Below, piece after piece: positions 1 through 7,002 of a stretch of 21,471 bases of DNA (its first letter is position 1; every line of letters begins with the position of its first letter). Position numbers and translations under genes: made by a program. The stretch is from Actinomycetota bacterium. Its GTDB lineage: Bacteria > Actinomycetota > Acidimicrobiia > Acidimicrobiales > Ilumatobacteraceae. Under the pieces are notes generated by a model, which was given only the letters and a program-made list of their open reading frames with translations, had not been told where the DNA came from and searched no databases. Location: the NCBI GenBank assembly GCA_005793785.1, contig SXPW01000078.1, forward strand, positions 1 through 21,471, given 5' to 3'.

Positions 1-479
1 AGCATGCGCGGACCGAGCGCAGCCAGCACGCGCCGCGGCGTCGAAGTCGGCGCAGCGGCGGCGTACAGTCCGGAATCCATCTGATCGAGGTACGCCACCA
101 TCGCCGAATACGGCTTGTCGTAACTCCCCTTGTGCAGTTTGGTGGCCATGTGTTCGTGACTTGCACCGATTCCGAGGGTGAAGCGCTCGCCGAATGCTTC
201 GCTCAGCGTTCGCCAGCCCGCCTGCATCGTGATGGCCGAGCGCGCATACATCGACGCAATTCCCGTGGCCACCCCGATTCGTTTGGTCGCGGACAACAAC
301 AGCGCACACGACGCGAACGGTTCACGACCAACGGCCTCGGGCACCCAGATGCATCCGTATCCGAGTTCCTCCAATTCCTGCGCCGCCTCCTGCGCCTTAC
401 CCATCGGCTGAACGTCGAGGGCGAATGTCCAGACGCCGACTCGCCCCAGACCGAAATCGGGATTCGCGCCGCGTGCCAC
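1..479 (-). CDS. LLM-class F420-dependent oxidoreductase, N-terminal part (runs off the left edge)
   Basis: Translating the minus strand from GTG 479 gives about 159 residues of a luciferase-like TIM-barrel oxidoreductase. Recognisable stretches are GRVGVWTFALD near the start, EELGYGCIWVPEAVGREPF, a VATGIASMYARSA strand, and FTLGIGASHEH followed by a PRRVLAALGPRML segment that reaches the edge. This pattern matches the MSMEG_4141-like group of putative F420-dependent oxidoreductases. F420 use is inferred from the family; the substrate is unknown. An in-frame stop lies two codons upstream (483-485), so GTG 479 is the earliest possible start, and no better one follows before conserved sequence begins. 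A purine-rich AGGAAGGA at 496-503 is 16 nt away, too far for a normal ribosome site. A -10-like box 6 nt upstream suggests a leaderless mRNA instead. The gene is divergent from the nuclease lipoprotein, with a 54-nt gap. Confidence 0.88.
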   Translation of the reverse strand, partial: MARGANPDFGLGRVGVWTFALDVQPMGKAQEAAQELEELGYGCIWVPEAVGREPFASCALLLSATKRIGVATGIASMYARSAITMQAGWRTLSEAFGERFTLGIGASHEHMATKLHKGSYDKPYSAMVAYLDQMDSGLYAAAAPTSTPRRVLAALGPRM

Positions 480-485
480 GACTCA

Positions 486-491
486 ACCGTA
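486..491 (-). promoter_or_regulatory. Candidate leaderless -10 box (TACGGT) for the oxidoreductase
   Basis: On the minus strand TACGGT fits the actinobacterial -10 pattern TANNNT and ends 6 nt before GTG 479. That spacing would put the transcription start at or next to the start codon. No clear -35 is visible. Confidence 0.35.
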
Positions 492-533
492 GTTGTCCTT
501 CCTGCATCACCGGCAACCGCACACAACACCACG

Positions 534-1061
534 ATGACCCGCCCTTCGCATCGTTTGGCACTCGCTGTCGTGCTTTCTTGGATGATGACGGGCTGCTCTT
601 CGGTACCCGGCACCCCGAGCGGCTCGGACGCCGACGGTCTCGTCGTGTCACGTGCAATCGTCGAGGAGGTGGTGGATGGCGACACGGTGCGCATGCGCGT
701 CGATGGCGACGTCGAGTCGGTCCGACTCCTGGGTATCGACACTCCGGAAACCCGACACCCCACCAAACCAGTCGAATGCTTTGGACCACAGGCGAGCGCC
801 GCACTCGGCGCACTGCTCCCCGAAGGTATGCAGGTGCGAATCGAACGCGACATCGAGTCGCGCGACGCCTACGGAAGGCTCTTGTTGTACGTCTTCGTCG
901 TCGGCCCGACGTCCGAAGTGTTCGTCAACCTCGCTCTCGTGCGTCACGGATTCGCACGTTCGTTGATCATCGAACCGAACGTTCGATATGCCGAGTCGTT
1001 GGTGAACGCTGCGTTCGACGCACAACGCAACGCCCGCGGTCTGTGGCGGTATTGCAAGTAG
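534..1061 (+). CDS. Thermonuclease (SNase/TNase-like) lipoprotein
   Basis: The 175-residue product is an exported Ca2+-dependent phosphodiesterase of the staphylococcal nuclease family. An N-terminal signal (residues 1-20, hydrophobic LALAVVLSWMM) ends in a lipobox-like MTGC, with Cys21 as the likely lipidated residue, so it should sit on the outer face of the membrane. The SNase signature is intact: VVDGDTV (D48, D50), VRLLGIDTPE (R64, D69, E72, equivalent to Arg35, Asp40 and Glu43 of the S. aureus enzyme) and RDAYGR (R115, equivalent to Arg87). It ends in the usual NARGLWRYC-type tail. ATG 534 is chosen because it directly begins the signal peptide; the frame is open further upstream but the sequence there is antisense to the neighbouring oxidoreductase. 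The role is probably nucleic acid scavenging (inference). Confidence 0.92.
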   Translation: MTRPSHRLALAVVLSWMMTGCSSVPGTPSGSDADGLVVSRAIVEEVVDGDTVRMRVDGDVESVRLLGIDTPETRHPTKPVECFGPQASAALGALLPEGMQVRIERDIESRDAYGRLLLYVFVVGPTSEVFVNLALVRHGFARSLIIEPNVRYAESLVNAAFDAQRNARGLWRYCK

Positions 1062-1084
1062 CGTCGCAGTGTGTCTTCACGGTC

Positions 1085-1090
1085 GGAGGA
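1085..1090 (+). promoter_or_regulatory. Shine-Dalgarno GGAGGA favouring GTG 1104
   Basis: GGAGGA lies 13 nt before GTG 1104 and inside the reading frame that would start at GTG 1071. It is the only good ribosome-binding sequence near this gene's start. The spacing is a little long, so the choice between 1071 and 1104 is not certain. Confidence 0.4.
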
Positions 1091-1103
1091 ATCAACGCCG
1101 TAC

Positions 1104-1952
1104 GTGCGGTATTCGCTGAACGAGGCGCTGGGTCATTCGACGGACGCAAAACTCGTCGTTCTGAGCTGCGACGACCTCGGCGCCTTCCATGCTTCGAATG
1201 AGGGAGTGCTCTCGTCCCTGCACGATGGTGCGGCGACGTGTGCTTCGTTGATGGTGCCAGCACCGTGGGCGCGGCATGCCGTCTCCAACCTCCGTACAGG
1301 TGACGACATCGGCGTGCATCTCACGCTCGTTTCCGAGCATCCGGCGTACCGATGGGGCCCGCTTACCTACTCACCGTCACTCCAATCGGGTGACGGCGGA
1401 TTCCCGTCAACGCTTGACGACCTGTGGGAACATGCAGATCCCGAGGAGGTGCGGCGTGAATGTCGGGCCCAGGTCGAGCGTGCTCTGCTGTGGGGTGTCG
1501 ACGTCACCCACTTGGCACCGCATCTCACCGCCATCACCCTGCGACCCGAGTTCTTCGGGGTGTACCTCGACATCGCCGCGGAGTACCGACTCCCCATTCG
1601 ACTTCCTTCCTCGATCAGCACCCACGAGGCAGGCTTCGACTTTCGTGGTCTGGCGCGCGAAGCGGGCGTGTTCTTTCCCGACCACTTCGACCATGACTGG
1701 TCATCGGGAAGTCGCCAACGGGTGCTGAAGGCGATTGCGGCGCTGCAGTCGGGCGTCACCGAGATCCACGTACAACCGGTGATCGACTCCCCCGAAGTGC
1801 GGGCAATCGGCGATGTCTGCGGAGGATGGATCGACGATTACGAATTCGTCCGCAGCGTCGAACTACGCGAAGCACTCCGGACTGCCGGCGCCACGATGAT
1901 CGGTTACCGGCAGATCAGGGACGCGATGCGAGCCGCTGCAACACGGGGCTGA
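1104..1952 (+). CDS. ChbG/YdjC family carbohydrate deacetylase
   Basis: This is a 282-residue member of the YdjC/ChbG/HpnK fold (metal-dependent sugar N-deacetylases). The start of the domain is visible as KLVVLSCDDLG (D23, D24), where the family usually has ADDFG. It is followed by GVHLTL (H72), THLAPH (H136, H140) and EIHVQP (H222), which together supply the metal ligands and catalytic residues of the family. The substrate is unknown. GTG 1104 is preferred because GGAGGA lies upstream and because the conserved sequence begins soon after it (SLNEALGH). GTG 1071 would add 11 unremarkable residues. It follows the nuclease gene on the same strand with a gap of about 40 nt. Its 3' end overlaps the convergent SCP2-like gene by 38 nt. 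Confidence 0.88.
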   Translation: MRYSLNEALGHSTDAKLVVLSCDDLGAFHASNEGVLSSLHDGAATCASLMVPAPWARHAVSNLRTGDDIGVHLTLVSEHPAYRWGPLTYSPSLQSGDGGFPSTLDDLWEHADPEEVRRECRAQVERALLWGVDVTHLAPHLTAITLRPEFFGVYLDIAAEYRLPIRLPSSISTHEAGFDFRGLAREAGVFFPDHFDHDWSSGSRQRVLKAIAALQSGVTEIHVQPVIDSPEVRAIGDVCGGWIDDYEFVRSVELREALRTAGATMIGYRQIRDAMRAAATRG

Positions 1953-2145
1953 CCTCTCCGGATTGGAGAAGTGCGAACAGCGCGCCAGAACCGCCGCTGA
2001 CCTTGAGTTTTCCCTGCATGTACAGCGACGTCGGGTCGACGTGTGCCTCCGCCGCCGGCACCGTGATCACCAGCGACGCATCGTCGGGCCCCTCCACCAC
2101 TTCGTCCTTCTTCCCGAAGGCAACTCGATACTGCACCGTCGTCAT
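1915..2145 (-). CDS. Small SCP2-like sterol/lipid-binding domain protein
   Basis: This 76-residue product resembles the C-terminal half of SCP2 sterol-carrier domains. It has a strand pair around SLVITVPAAEAHVDP (residues 24-38), then the characteristic YMQGKLKVSGG (42-52), then a short helix GALFALLQ. Full SCP2 domains are about 100 residues, so this is a minimal version. It has no signal or membrane segment and is probably cytoplasmic, with a lipid or acyl-CoA ligand inferred from the family. Its ATG overlaps the TGA of mca (ATGA at 2142-2145), which implies translational coupling. Its tail overlaps the end of the convergent deacetylase gene. Alternative: a short protein of unknown role that shares only the SCP2 strand-turn motif. 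Confidence 0.72.
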   Translation of the reverse strand: MTTVQYRVAFGKKDEVVEGPDDASLVITVPAAEAHVDPTSLYMQGKLKVSGGSGALFALLQSGEVSPVLQRLASRP

Positions 2146-3056
2146 GATTGATGGGCGACCGAACGGATTCCGGCGAACAAGTCGTCCTCGAGTTCCCCAC
2201 CCGACCTCGTTGTCGGAACCAACGTTCGGGCGAGCACCCAGTCCTCGTAGGGAAACACCTGGGCGAGTTCCTCGTCACTGAGGCCGAACCAGAACGGTTC
2301 CTTCTCGTCCACCTGGGTCTTGTGCGCGCGCAACGCCCCCGAACGCGCCCAGAGAAAGTCGGCGACGTGGAGGCGTGTCGTGATTCGATGATCCATGTCG
2401 GGTCGGTCGAACCACTTCTCGTCATATGGCGACGAGCCGCGCAGTCGCAGGAGTGCCTCGTGTACCGCCGTCAATCGCGCGCGAGACCACACCGAGTAGT
2501 ACAACTTGAGTGGCTGCCATGCGGCACCAGCGTCGGGATACCACTCGTCGTCGCCTGCACGGTCGAACGCCAGCACGCTGATGTCGTGCACCTTCAGGTG
2601 GTCGGGATGGGGATACCCGCGTTGGTCGTCGCCGTAGGTGATCACTACCTGCGGTCGGTGGCGACGAATGAGGCCCACGAGTCGGCCCGTTGCCTCGTCG
2701 ATGTCGGCCATGTGAAAGCAGTCGGGATGCGAGTTGGCGGGCGACTCCGGCATTCCGGAGTCGCGATAACCGAGCATCTCCACCTTGGAGAATCCGATCA
2801 CGGTGGTGGATGCCGCGAGTTCGAGCGGTCGCATCGATGCAAGGAGTCGTTTTGCAGCCGGTTCGTCGAGTCCGTGGAACGGTTGTCCGGGTTCCTTGAG
2901 CGCGGGATTGTTGACGTCTCCCTCCTCACCACCCGTGCAACACACCAACACGGTGTGCACTCCCTCCCGCGAATACTTCGCCAGGGTGGGCGCACCCTTG
3001 GATGCCTCGTCATCGGGGTGTGCGTGCACGGTGAGCAGGCTCAAAGGCTCGTTCAT
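2142..3056 (-). CDS. mca: Mycothiol S-conjugate amidase (Mca)
   Basis: The 304-residue product belongs to the PIG-L/LmbE zinc deacetylase family. Mca hydrolyses mycothiol S-conjugates of electrophiles to a mercapturic acid and GlcN-inositol, as part of detoxification in actinobacteria. Visible hallmarks are the zinc motif HAHPDDEASKGA near the N-terminus, CTGGEEGDV, GYRDSGMPE, and the second zinc and catalytic motif YPHPDHLKVH. The C-terminal part WQPLKLYYS ... SPYDE ... HVADF ... AHKTQVD follows Mca rather than the shorter MshB. ATG 3056 is chosen because homology starts immediately (LSLLTVHAHPDDE); upstream codons are open but unlike the family. It is divergent from the PEBP lipoprotein and translationally coupled to the SCP2-like gene. 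Confidence 0.93.
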   Translation of the reverse strand: MNEPLSLLTVHAHPDDEASKGAPTLAKYSREGVHTVLVCCTGGEEGDVNNPALKEPGQPFHGLDEPAAKRLLASMRPLELAASTTVIGFSKVEMLGYRDSGMPESPANSHPDCFHMADIDEATGRLVGLIRRHRPQVVITYGDDQRGYPHPDHLKVHDISVLAFDRAGDDEWYPDAGAAWQPLKLYYSVWSRARLTAVHEALLRLRGSSPYDEKWFDRPDMDHRITTRLHVADFLWARSGALRAHKTQVDEKEPFWFGLSDEELAQVFPYEDWVLARTLVPTTRSGGELEDDLFAGIRSVAHQS

Positions 3057-3066
3057 TCGCCGACGC

Positions 3067-3072
3067 ACGCTA
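3067..3072 (-). promoter_or_regulatory. Candidate -10 box (TAGCGT) for mca
   Basis: On the minus strand TAGCGT (TANNNT) ends 10 nt before ATG 3056. There is no Shine-Dalgarno sequence, consistent with a leaderless or nearly leaderless transcript. Confidence 0.3.
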
Positions 3073-3104
3073 GTGGACTGCGCAGTATTCGCTCGTCGAC
3101 CTCG

Positions 3105-3110
3105 TACTCT
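3105..3110 (+). promoter_or_regulatory. Candidate leaderless -10 box (TACTCT) for the PEBP lipoprotein
   Basis: TACTCT (TANNNT) ends 8 nt before ATG 3119, and no ribosome-binding sequence is present. No convincing -35 is visible. It shares the 62-nt divergent gap with the mca promoter candidate. Confidence 0.35.
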
Positions 3111-3118
3111 CGTAGACG

Positions 3119-3784
3119 ATGTTCGAACGCAACGACCTTCATCGTGCAACCACACGGTCAGCACATCGCCGTCTCGCCGTACCACGGATCGTCACCATCG
3201 CAACGTTGACGGTCGTACTCGCATCGTGCTCCCGCGACGGTCGAACACTTGCTCCGGCACTCCCCGAACAGTCGGAATCCATCGCCATCGCACCGGCCGA
3301 CACCGCCCAGTCGTTGCAACCGAGCGAGACCTTCTCGGTGATTGGTCCGTGGACGGAGGGTGCCGATGTCGACCTCGCCTACACGTGTTACGGACGGAAC
3401 GTTTCACCGTCGTTACAGATCTCCGGACAACCCACGGGCACGGCGTCACTCGCCGTCCTGTTGCACGACGTGGAGTCCCCCGATCTCGTGCTGTGGTTGA
3501 TGGCGAACATCTCTGCAGGCACCGTCGCCATCGGTGAGGGCGCCCAGCCACCCGACGTGGTGGTGGCCACGAACAGTGGGGGGATCGTCGGATACACGCC
3601 CCCGTGTCCCGGGAGCGGCGAGCGAAGTCAATATCTGCTGACGGTCTTCGCGCTCGACAAGGTGCTCGACGTTGCGGAACTCACCGATGCGACGGGGACA
3701 ATCGACGCGGAATCCCTGCTGACGGCGGTCGAGATGAGCACGTTCGATCTCGCGGAAAGCACGTTCTACGTGCAGGCACCCTGA
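3119..3784 (+). CDS. YbhB/YbcL-type PEBP (Raf kinase inhibitor-like) lipoprotein
   Basis: This 221-residue protein has a signal peptide with hydrophobic core IVTIATLTVVL and a clear lipobox LASC (Cys37), so it is likely membrane-anchored outside the cell. The mature part matches the bacterial phosphatidylethanolamine-binding-protein fold: YTCYGRNVSPSLQ (usual F.C.G.N.SP.L.W), SLAVLLHDVESPD where most members have DPDAP, LWLMANIS (usual HW...NI), and YTPPCPGSGERSQYLLTVFALD (usual GPCPP.G.HRY.F..YALD). The DPDAP and GPCPP ligand-pocket motifs have drifted, so ligand binding may differ. The function of bacterial PEBPs is poorly known. A hairpin at 3783-3810 begins in the stop codon. Confidence 0.88.
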   Translation: MFERNDLHRATTRSAHRRLAVPRIVTIATLTVVLASCSRDGRTLAPALPEQSESIAIAPADTAQSLQPSETFSVIGPWTEGADVDLAYTCYGRNVSPSLQISGQPTGTASLAVLLHDVESPDLVLWLMANISAGTVAIGEGAQPPDVVVATNSGGIVGYTPPCPGSGERSQYLLTVFALDKVLDVAELTDATGTIDAESLLTAVEMSTFDLAESTFYVQAP

Positions 3785-3810
3785 CGACCACCCGCACGAC
3801 GGCGGTCGTC
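3783..3810 (+). terminator. Hairpin terminator after the PEBP gene
   Basis: GACGACC (3783-3789) pairs with GGTCGTC (3804-3810). An inner CCG/CGG pair (3792-3794 with 3800-3802) closes a 5-nt loop. The structure begins within the stop codon. There is no U-tract, as is common for actinobacterial intrinsic terminators. Confidence 0.5.
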
Positions 3811-3857
3811 CACCTGCGACGTCGCTGACGCTCCCGCATCCGCAACGTTCAACCTGA

Positions 3858-3965
3858 GAGACTTGGGGCATCGACCGCGCACTCGCCTCGCTCCCCGTCG
3901 CTCTGTGCGAAACCGATCTCGATGGTCGCCTCACCACGGCCAATGACGCCTTCCGCGCGCTCGCC
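3858..3965 (+). other. PAS-coding sequence upstream of the first normal start codon
   Basis: In the frame of the following gene, translation stays open back to a TGA at 3855-3857. It reads as the start of a PAS domain (IDRALASLPVAL, then ETDLDGRLTTANDAFRAL). No ATG, GTG or TTG occurs in this stretch before TTG 3966. ATC 3870 follows a GAGAG at 3856-3860 by 9 nt. Removing one G from GGGG at 3865-3868 would instead bring TTG 3863 into frame. Confidence 0.65.
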
Positions 3966-5972
3966 TTGGGTGGTGCGCCGCTCACTCTCGGTGTTGCTCC
4001 CTGGTCGCATGCGGTTCCCGCTATTCGAACCGACATGGAGGCCCGGTGGGTCGTCGTGCGCGAGTCGGGTACGGATTTCGCGGCACATTTCGCGGTGAGC
4101 ACGCTCGACGGCACCCAACGGGTGATTGCCATCTCGCTCGTGGCGGTTCGGGACGTCGCGGGAGTCGTCGTGCGCTACGTCGGCACGGCTCAGGATGTCA
4201 CGACGATCGCAAACCACGACCGGCTCAGCGAACAACTCGTCGGCGCTCTCGATGCGGCACGTGACGCACTCGTCGTCTACGACGCATCGTTGCGACTGGT
4301 ATTCGCCAACCGCGGCGCCGGCGAGGTGCTGGGTATCTCCGACTCGCGTGAAGACGTCGGCGAGGCGTCAACGACCTTCCTTGATGCGGTTCGAAACCAA
4401 GTACCACGCGACGTGCTGACGGGATCGTCACTCAATTCCTGGACCGGTGAACTCGGACATCGGAGTCCCGACGGATTCATGCGGACGCTCCTCGTCACTC
4501 TGCACGTCGTTCGCGGATCGGATGCGACGGTCGATCACTACTCCGTGATTGCCCGCGACATCACGGAGCACAAGCAACTGCAATCCGAACTGCAACGACA
4601 AGCCACGCACGACGAGCTCACCGCCCTCCCGAACCGCACCCTGTTCTTGCGGCGTGTCGCCGAGGCACTCGACCGCAGTCGTACGCTTCGCAGGGGTGTC
4701 GCGGTGATGTTCCTCGACTTCGACGGTCTCAAACATGTGAACGACACGGTTGGTCATCGTTTCGGTGATCAATTGATTGCAAGCGTCGGTCAGCGGCTCG
4801 TGAACGCCACTCGACCTGCCGACGTGGTGGCGCGATTGAGCGGCGACGAATTCGCCGTGTTGGCAGAAGGTGTCACCGACGAGTCACTCGCTCTCGAGAT
4901 TGCCGAGCGCCTGCGCAACAGCGTGACCGGTCAACACGTCATACACGGCGTGGAAATCACCTCCGGCGCAAGCGTCGGCGTCGCCATCGCGACTTCTGCC
5001 CTGCTCGATGAACAGTCGCCAGCCGACGCCGCACTGACGTTGCTGGTGAACGCCGATACCGCGATGTATCGTGCCAAACAACGCGGCAAGGGGCGCTGTG
5101 AGATCTACAGCGAAGAGATGCGTACGCAGGCACGTGACCGACTGGCGCTCGCCTCACAGCTCGAGCGAGCCCTCGCCCGCAACGAACTTGCCGTCGTTTA
5201 CCAACCGATGGTGTCATTGCACACCGGACGAGTCGTCGGTATCGAGGCACTCCTGCGTTGGAACCATCCGCAACGGGGTGTGCTGACGCCCCCGGCGTTC
5301 CTGGACGTCGCGGAAGAGACCGGGGTGATCGGACCGATCGGTGACTGGACCATTGCGCAAGCCGCGCGAACCCTGCACGACCTCCTCGAGGATGGCACCG
5401 TCGAGCGCACCACGACGCTGCACGTGAACGTGTCCCCGCGGCAATTGAGCGATGCGGGATTCGTCGAACGCACCACCAACGCGGCGTCGGTGGCGGGTAT
5501 CGAACTTCGCCAGTTGATGCTCGAATTCACCGAATCGACGGCGCTCGCCGGCAACTCGGCCATCACTCGGAGCCTCAACGCGCTTTCTCGCCTGGACGTC
5601 GGTCTCGCCATCGACGACTTCGGAACCGGTTACTCCTCGTTGGCCCATCTCCGCGACTTCCGTGCCGCCCAGCTCAAACTCGACGGGACGTTCATCCGCA
5701 ACGTCGGTCGGGAGAGCACCGACGACCCGATCGTAAGGTCGATCGTGCAACTCGCACATTCACTCGACATGACCGTCGTTGCCGAGTGGGTGCAGTCGGT
5801 GGAGCAACTGCAGAGACTGCGACTGCTGGGCTGTGATCATGCACAGGGCAACCACGTGTGCGAACCGACCGACGAATCGGGTCTACGCAACTTCGTACGT
5901 GGGATCACCGACGGAGTTGGTCGTCGGGCCGATCACTCCGGTGGTACGGGAGCAGGACCGCTCCCCGAATAG
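3966..5972 (+). CDS. PAS-GGDEF-EAL cyclic-di-GMP synthase/phosphodiesterase
   Basis: Numbered from TTG 3966 (668 residues), the protein has the rest of a PAS domain (to about 80, ending VGTAQDVT), a second PAS (about 90-202, ending VIARDITEHK), a short linker helix, then GGDEF (about 215-382) and EAL (about 395-648). The diguanylate cyclase site is SGDEF (292-296), preceded by an inhibitory-site RPAD (283-286) at the canonical five-residue distance. The phosphodiesterase side keeps EAL (427-429), N488, the Glu of LEFTES, DDFGTGYS (550-557), K571, the Glu of AEWVQ and Gln628. Both catalytic sites therefore look competent. There is no membrane segment, so it is a cytoplasmic sensor. The usual AEGVE loop reads AEWVQ and the usual QGY reads QGN. 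The true start is probably upstream (see 3858-3965). The 3' end overlaps the convergent LCP gene by 40 nt. Confidence 0.93.
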   Translation: MGGAPLTLGVAPWSHAVPAIRTDMEARWVVVRESGTDFAAHFAVSTLDGTQRVIAISLVAVRDVAGVVVRYVGTAQDVTTIANHDRLSEQLVGALDAARDALVVYDASLRLVFANRGAGEVLGISDSREDVGEASTTFLDAVRNQVPRDVLTGSSLNSWTGELGHRSPDGFMRTLLVTLHVVRGSDATVDHYSVIARDITEHKQLQSELQRQATHDELTALPNRTLFLRRVAEALDRSRTLRRGVAVMFLDFDGLKHVNDTVGHRFGDQLIASVGQRLVNATRPADVVARLSGDEFAVLAEGVTDESLALEIAERLRNSVTGQHVIHGVEITSGASVGVAIATSALLDEQSPADAALTLLVNADTAMYRAKQRGKGRCEIYSEEMRTQARDRLALASQLERALARNELAVVYQPMVSLHTGRVVGIEALLRWNHPQRGVLTPPAFLDVAEETGVIGPIGDWTIAQAARTLHDLLEDGTVERTTTLHVNVSPRQLSDAGFVERTTNAASVAGIELRQLMLEFTESTALAGNSAITRSLNALSRLDVGLAIDDFGTGYSSLAHLRDFRAAQLKLDGTFIRNVGRESTDDPIVRSIVQLAHSLDMTVVAEWVQSVEQLQRLRLLGCDHAQGNHVCEPTDESGLRNFVRGITDGVGRRADHSGGTGAGPLPE

Positions 5973-6955
5973 AACGCCAAGACCGGAGCGGCGGAGTCGG
6001 CCAGGCGTAATACCGAGTTGCCGCGAACGGTGTCCCCGTACGTGTCCAGCGCAAACCGGCGCAAGCGCCCCGTCGCCGCAGGTCTCATCGTGCGGGCGAA
6101 ATCCAGCACGTCGAGTCGCTCGTCCACGAGGAGCGCCGACGTTGCACCACGCAGGACCGTGCCCGCCCGGAACGGATCCGACACCGTCCGGTTGACCGCG
6201 GTTTGCATGAGCAGTGCCATGAACAACCGCTGTCGCTTACCGCGGCCGATGTCGGACGTGCCGTCGATTTGCCATTGACCGTCGATCTTCTCCTCGAAGT
6301 ACCTGCTACGTGCGTACGCCAGCGACTCGATGCCATCGAGGTTCTTGCAGCCCGGCTTGATGTACAAGCCCGTATTCCTGTCGCGCGTCGGATGTTCCAC
6401 GCACACGGTGACGCCGCCGACGGCGTCCACCAAGTCCTTGAATCCCTGGAAATCGATCTCCAGGTAGTGGTGGATCGGAATACCGAGTGCGCGATTCACC
6501 GTGCGCACCACCACGGCGGCGCCTTCCCGGTAGGCCACGTTGATTCGCTCGGTGTCCTCGGAATCGCCGATGGTCACCCAGAGATCGCGCGGAATCGAAA
6601 GCAGCGAAATGATGCCGGTCGACTTCTCGACGTTCACCACCATCAACGTGTCGCTGCGTCGACCTTGCACGTCGCTTTCGCCGCCGACGTTGGCGTAATC
6701 AGGATCGTTGGGATCCGCGCCGGCGCGCGAATCGGAGCCAACGACGAGGAAGTTGACGAAGTTGTCGCTCGGTTCACTCAACACCGACGTGAGTGAGAGT
6801 TCGCGGCGCACACCGTCAAGATTCGAATCGAGCGCTCGGCCCACTCCCACGACGCCGGCGGCGCCGATCACGACGACGAGCACCAACGCAATCAACCAGT
6901 GCTGACGTCGTTCGCGCGACGTTCGTTCGCCGGGTTGCGCACTTCCTTCGTTCAC
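5933..6955 (-). CDS. LytR-CpsA-Psr (LCP) family cell-wall glycopolymer ligase
   Basis: This 340-residue protein is a type II membrane protein: a charged N-terminus, one transmembrane helix (about 21-40, LIALVLVVVIGAAGVVGVG), then an extracellular LCP domain. Catalytic and pyrophosphate-binding motifs are present: VVGSDSR (71-77), GRRSDTLMV (R100, D102), LLSIPRDLWV (R123), INVAY, and the C-terminal LAYARSR (212-218) with RGKRQ (238-242). LCP enzymes transfer undecaprenyl-linked polymers to peptidoglycan; in mycobacteria the family attaches arabinogalactan, which fits the glf/glfT2 pair in this window (inference). GTG 6955 is the only start before the family sequence. No good ribosome site is visible. 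It lies 47 nt after birA on the same strand, so the two may be co-transcribed. Confidence 0.92.
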   Translation of the reverse strand: MNEGSAQPGERTSRERRQHWLIALVLVVVIGAAGVVGVGRALDSNLDGVRRELSLTSVLSEPSDNFVNFLVVGSDSRAGADPNDPDYANVGGESDVQGRRSDTLMVVNVEKSTGIISLLSIPRDLWVTIGDSEDTERINVAYREGAAVVVRTVNRALGIPIHHYLEIDFQGFKDLVDAVGGVTVCVEHPTRDRNTGLYIKPGCKNLDGIESLAYARSRYFEEKIDGQWQIDGTSDIGRGKRQRLFMALLMQTAVNRTVSDPFRAGTVLRGATSALLVDERLDVLDFARTMRPAATGRLRRFALDTYGDTVRGNSVLRLADSAAPVLAFYSGSGPAPVPPE

Positions 6956-7002
6956 GAGGCAACCAGGATTCGACTCGACATTCCCGTTCGAAGGTACTGG
7001 GA

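Noticed and set aside
3057..3185. N-terminal extension of Mca upstream of ATG 3056
   Set aside because: The open codons overlap the start of the divergent PEBP gene and have no resemblance to Mca; the zinc motif begins right after ATG 3056.
2148..3209. Long open frame (+) opposite mca
   Set aside because: It mirrors mca codons on the other strand, has no recognisable protein motifs and is rich in Arg/His/Val as expected for a G+C-driven antisense frame.
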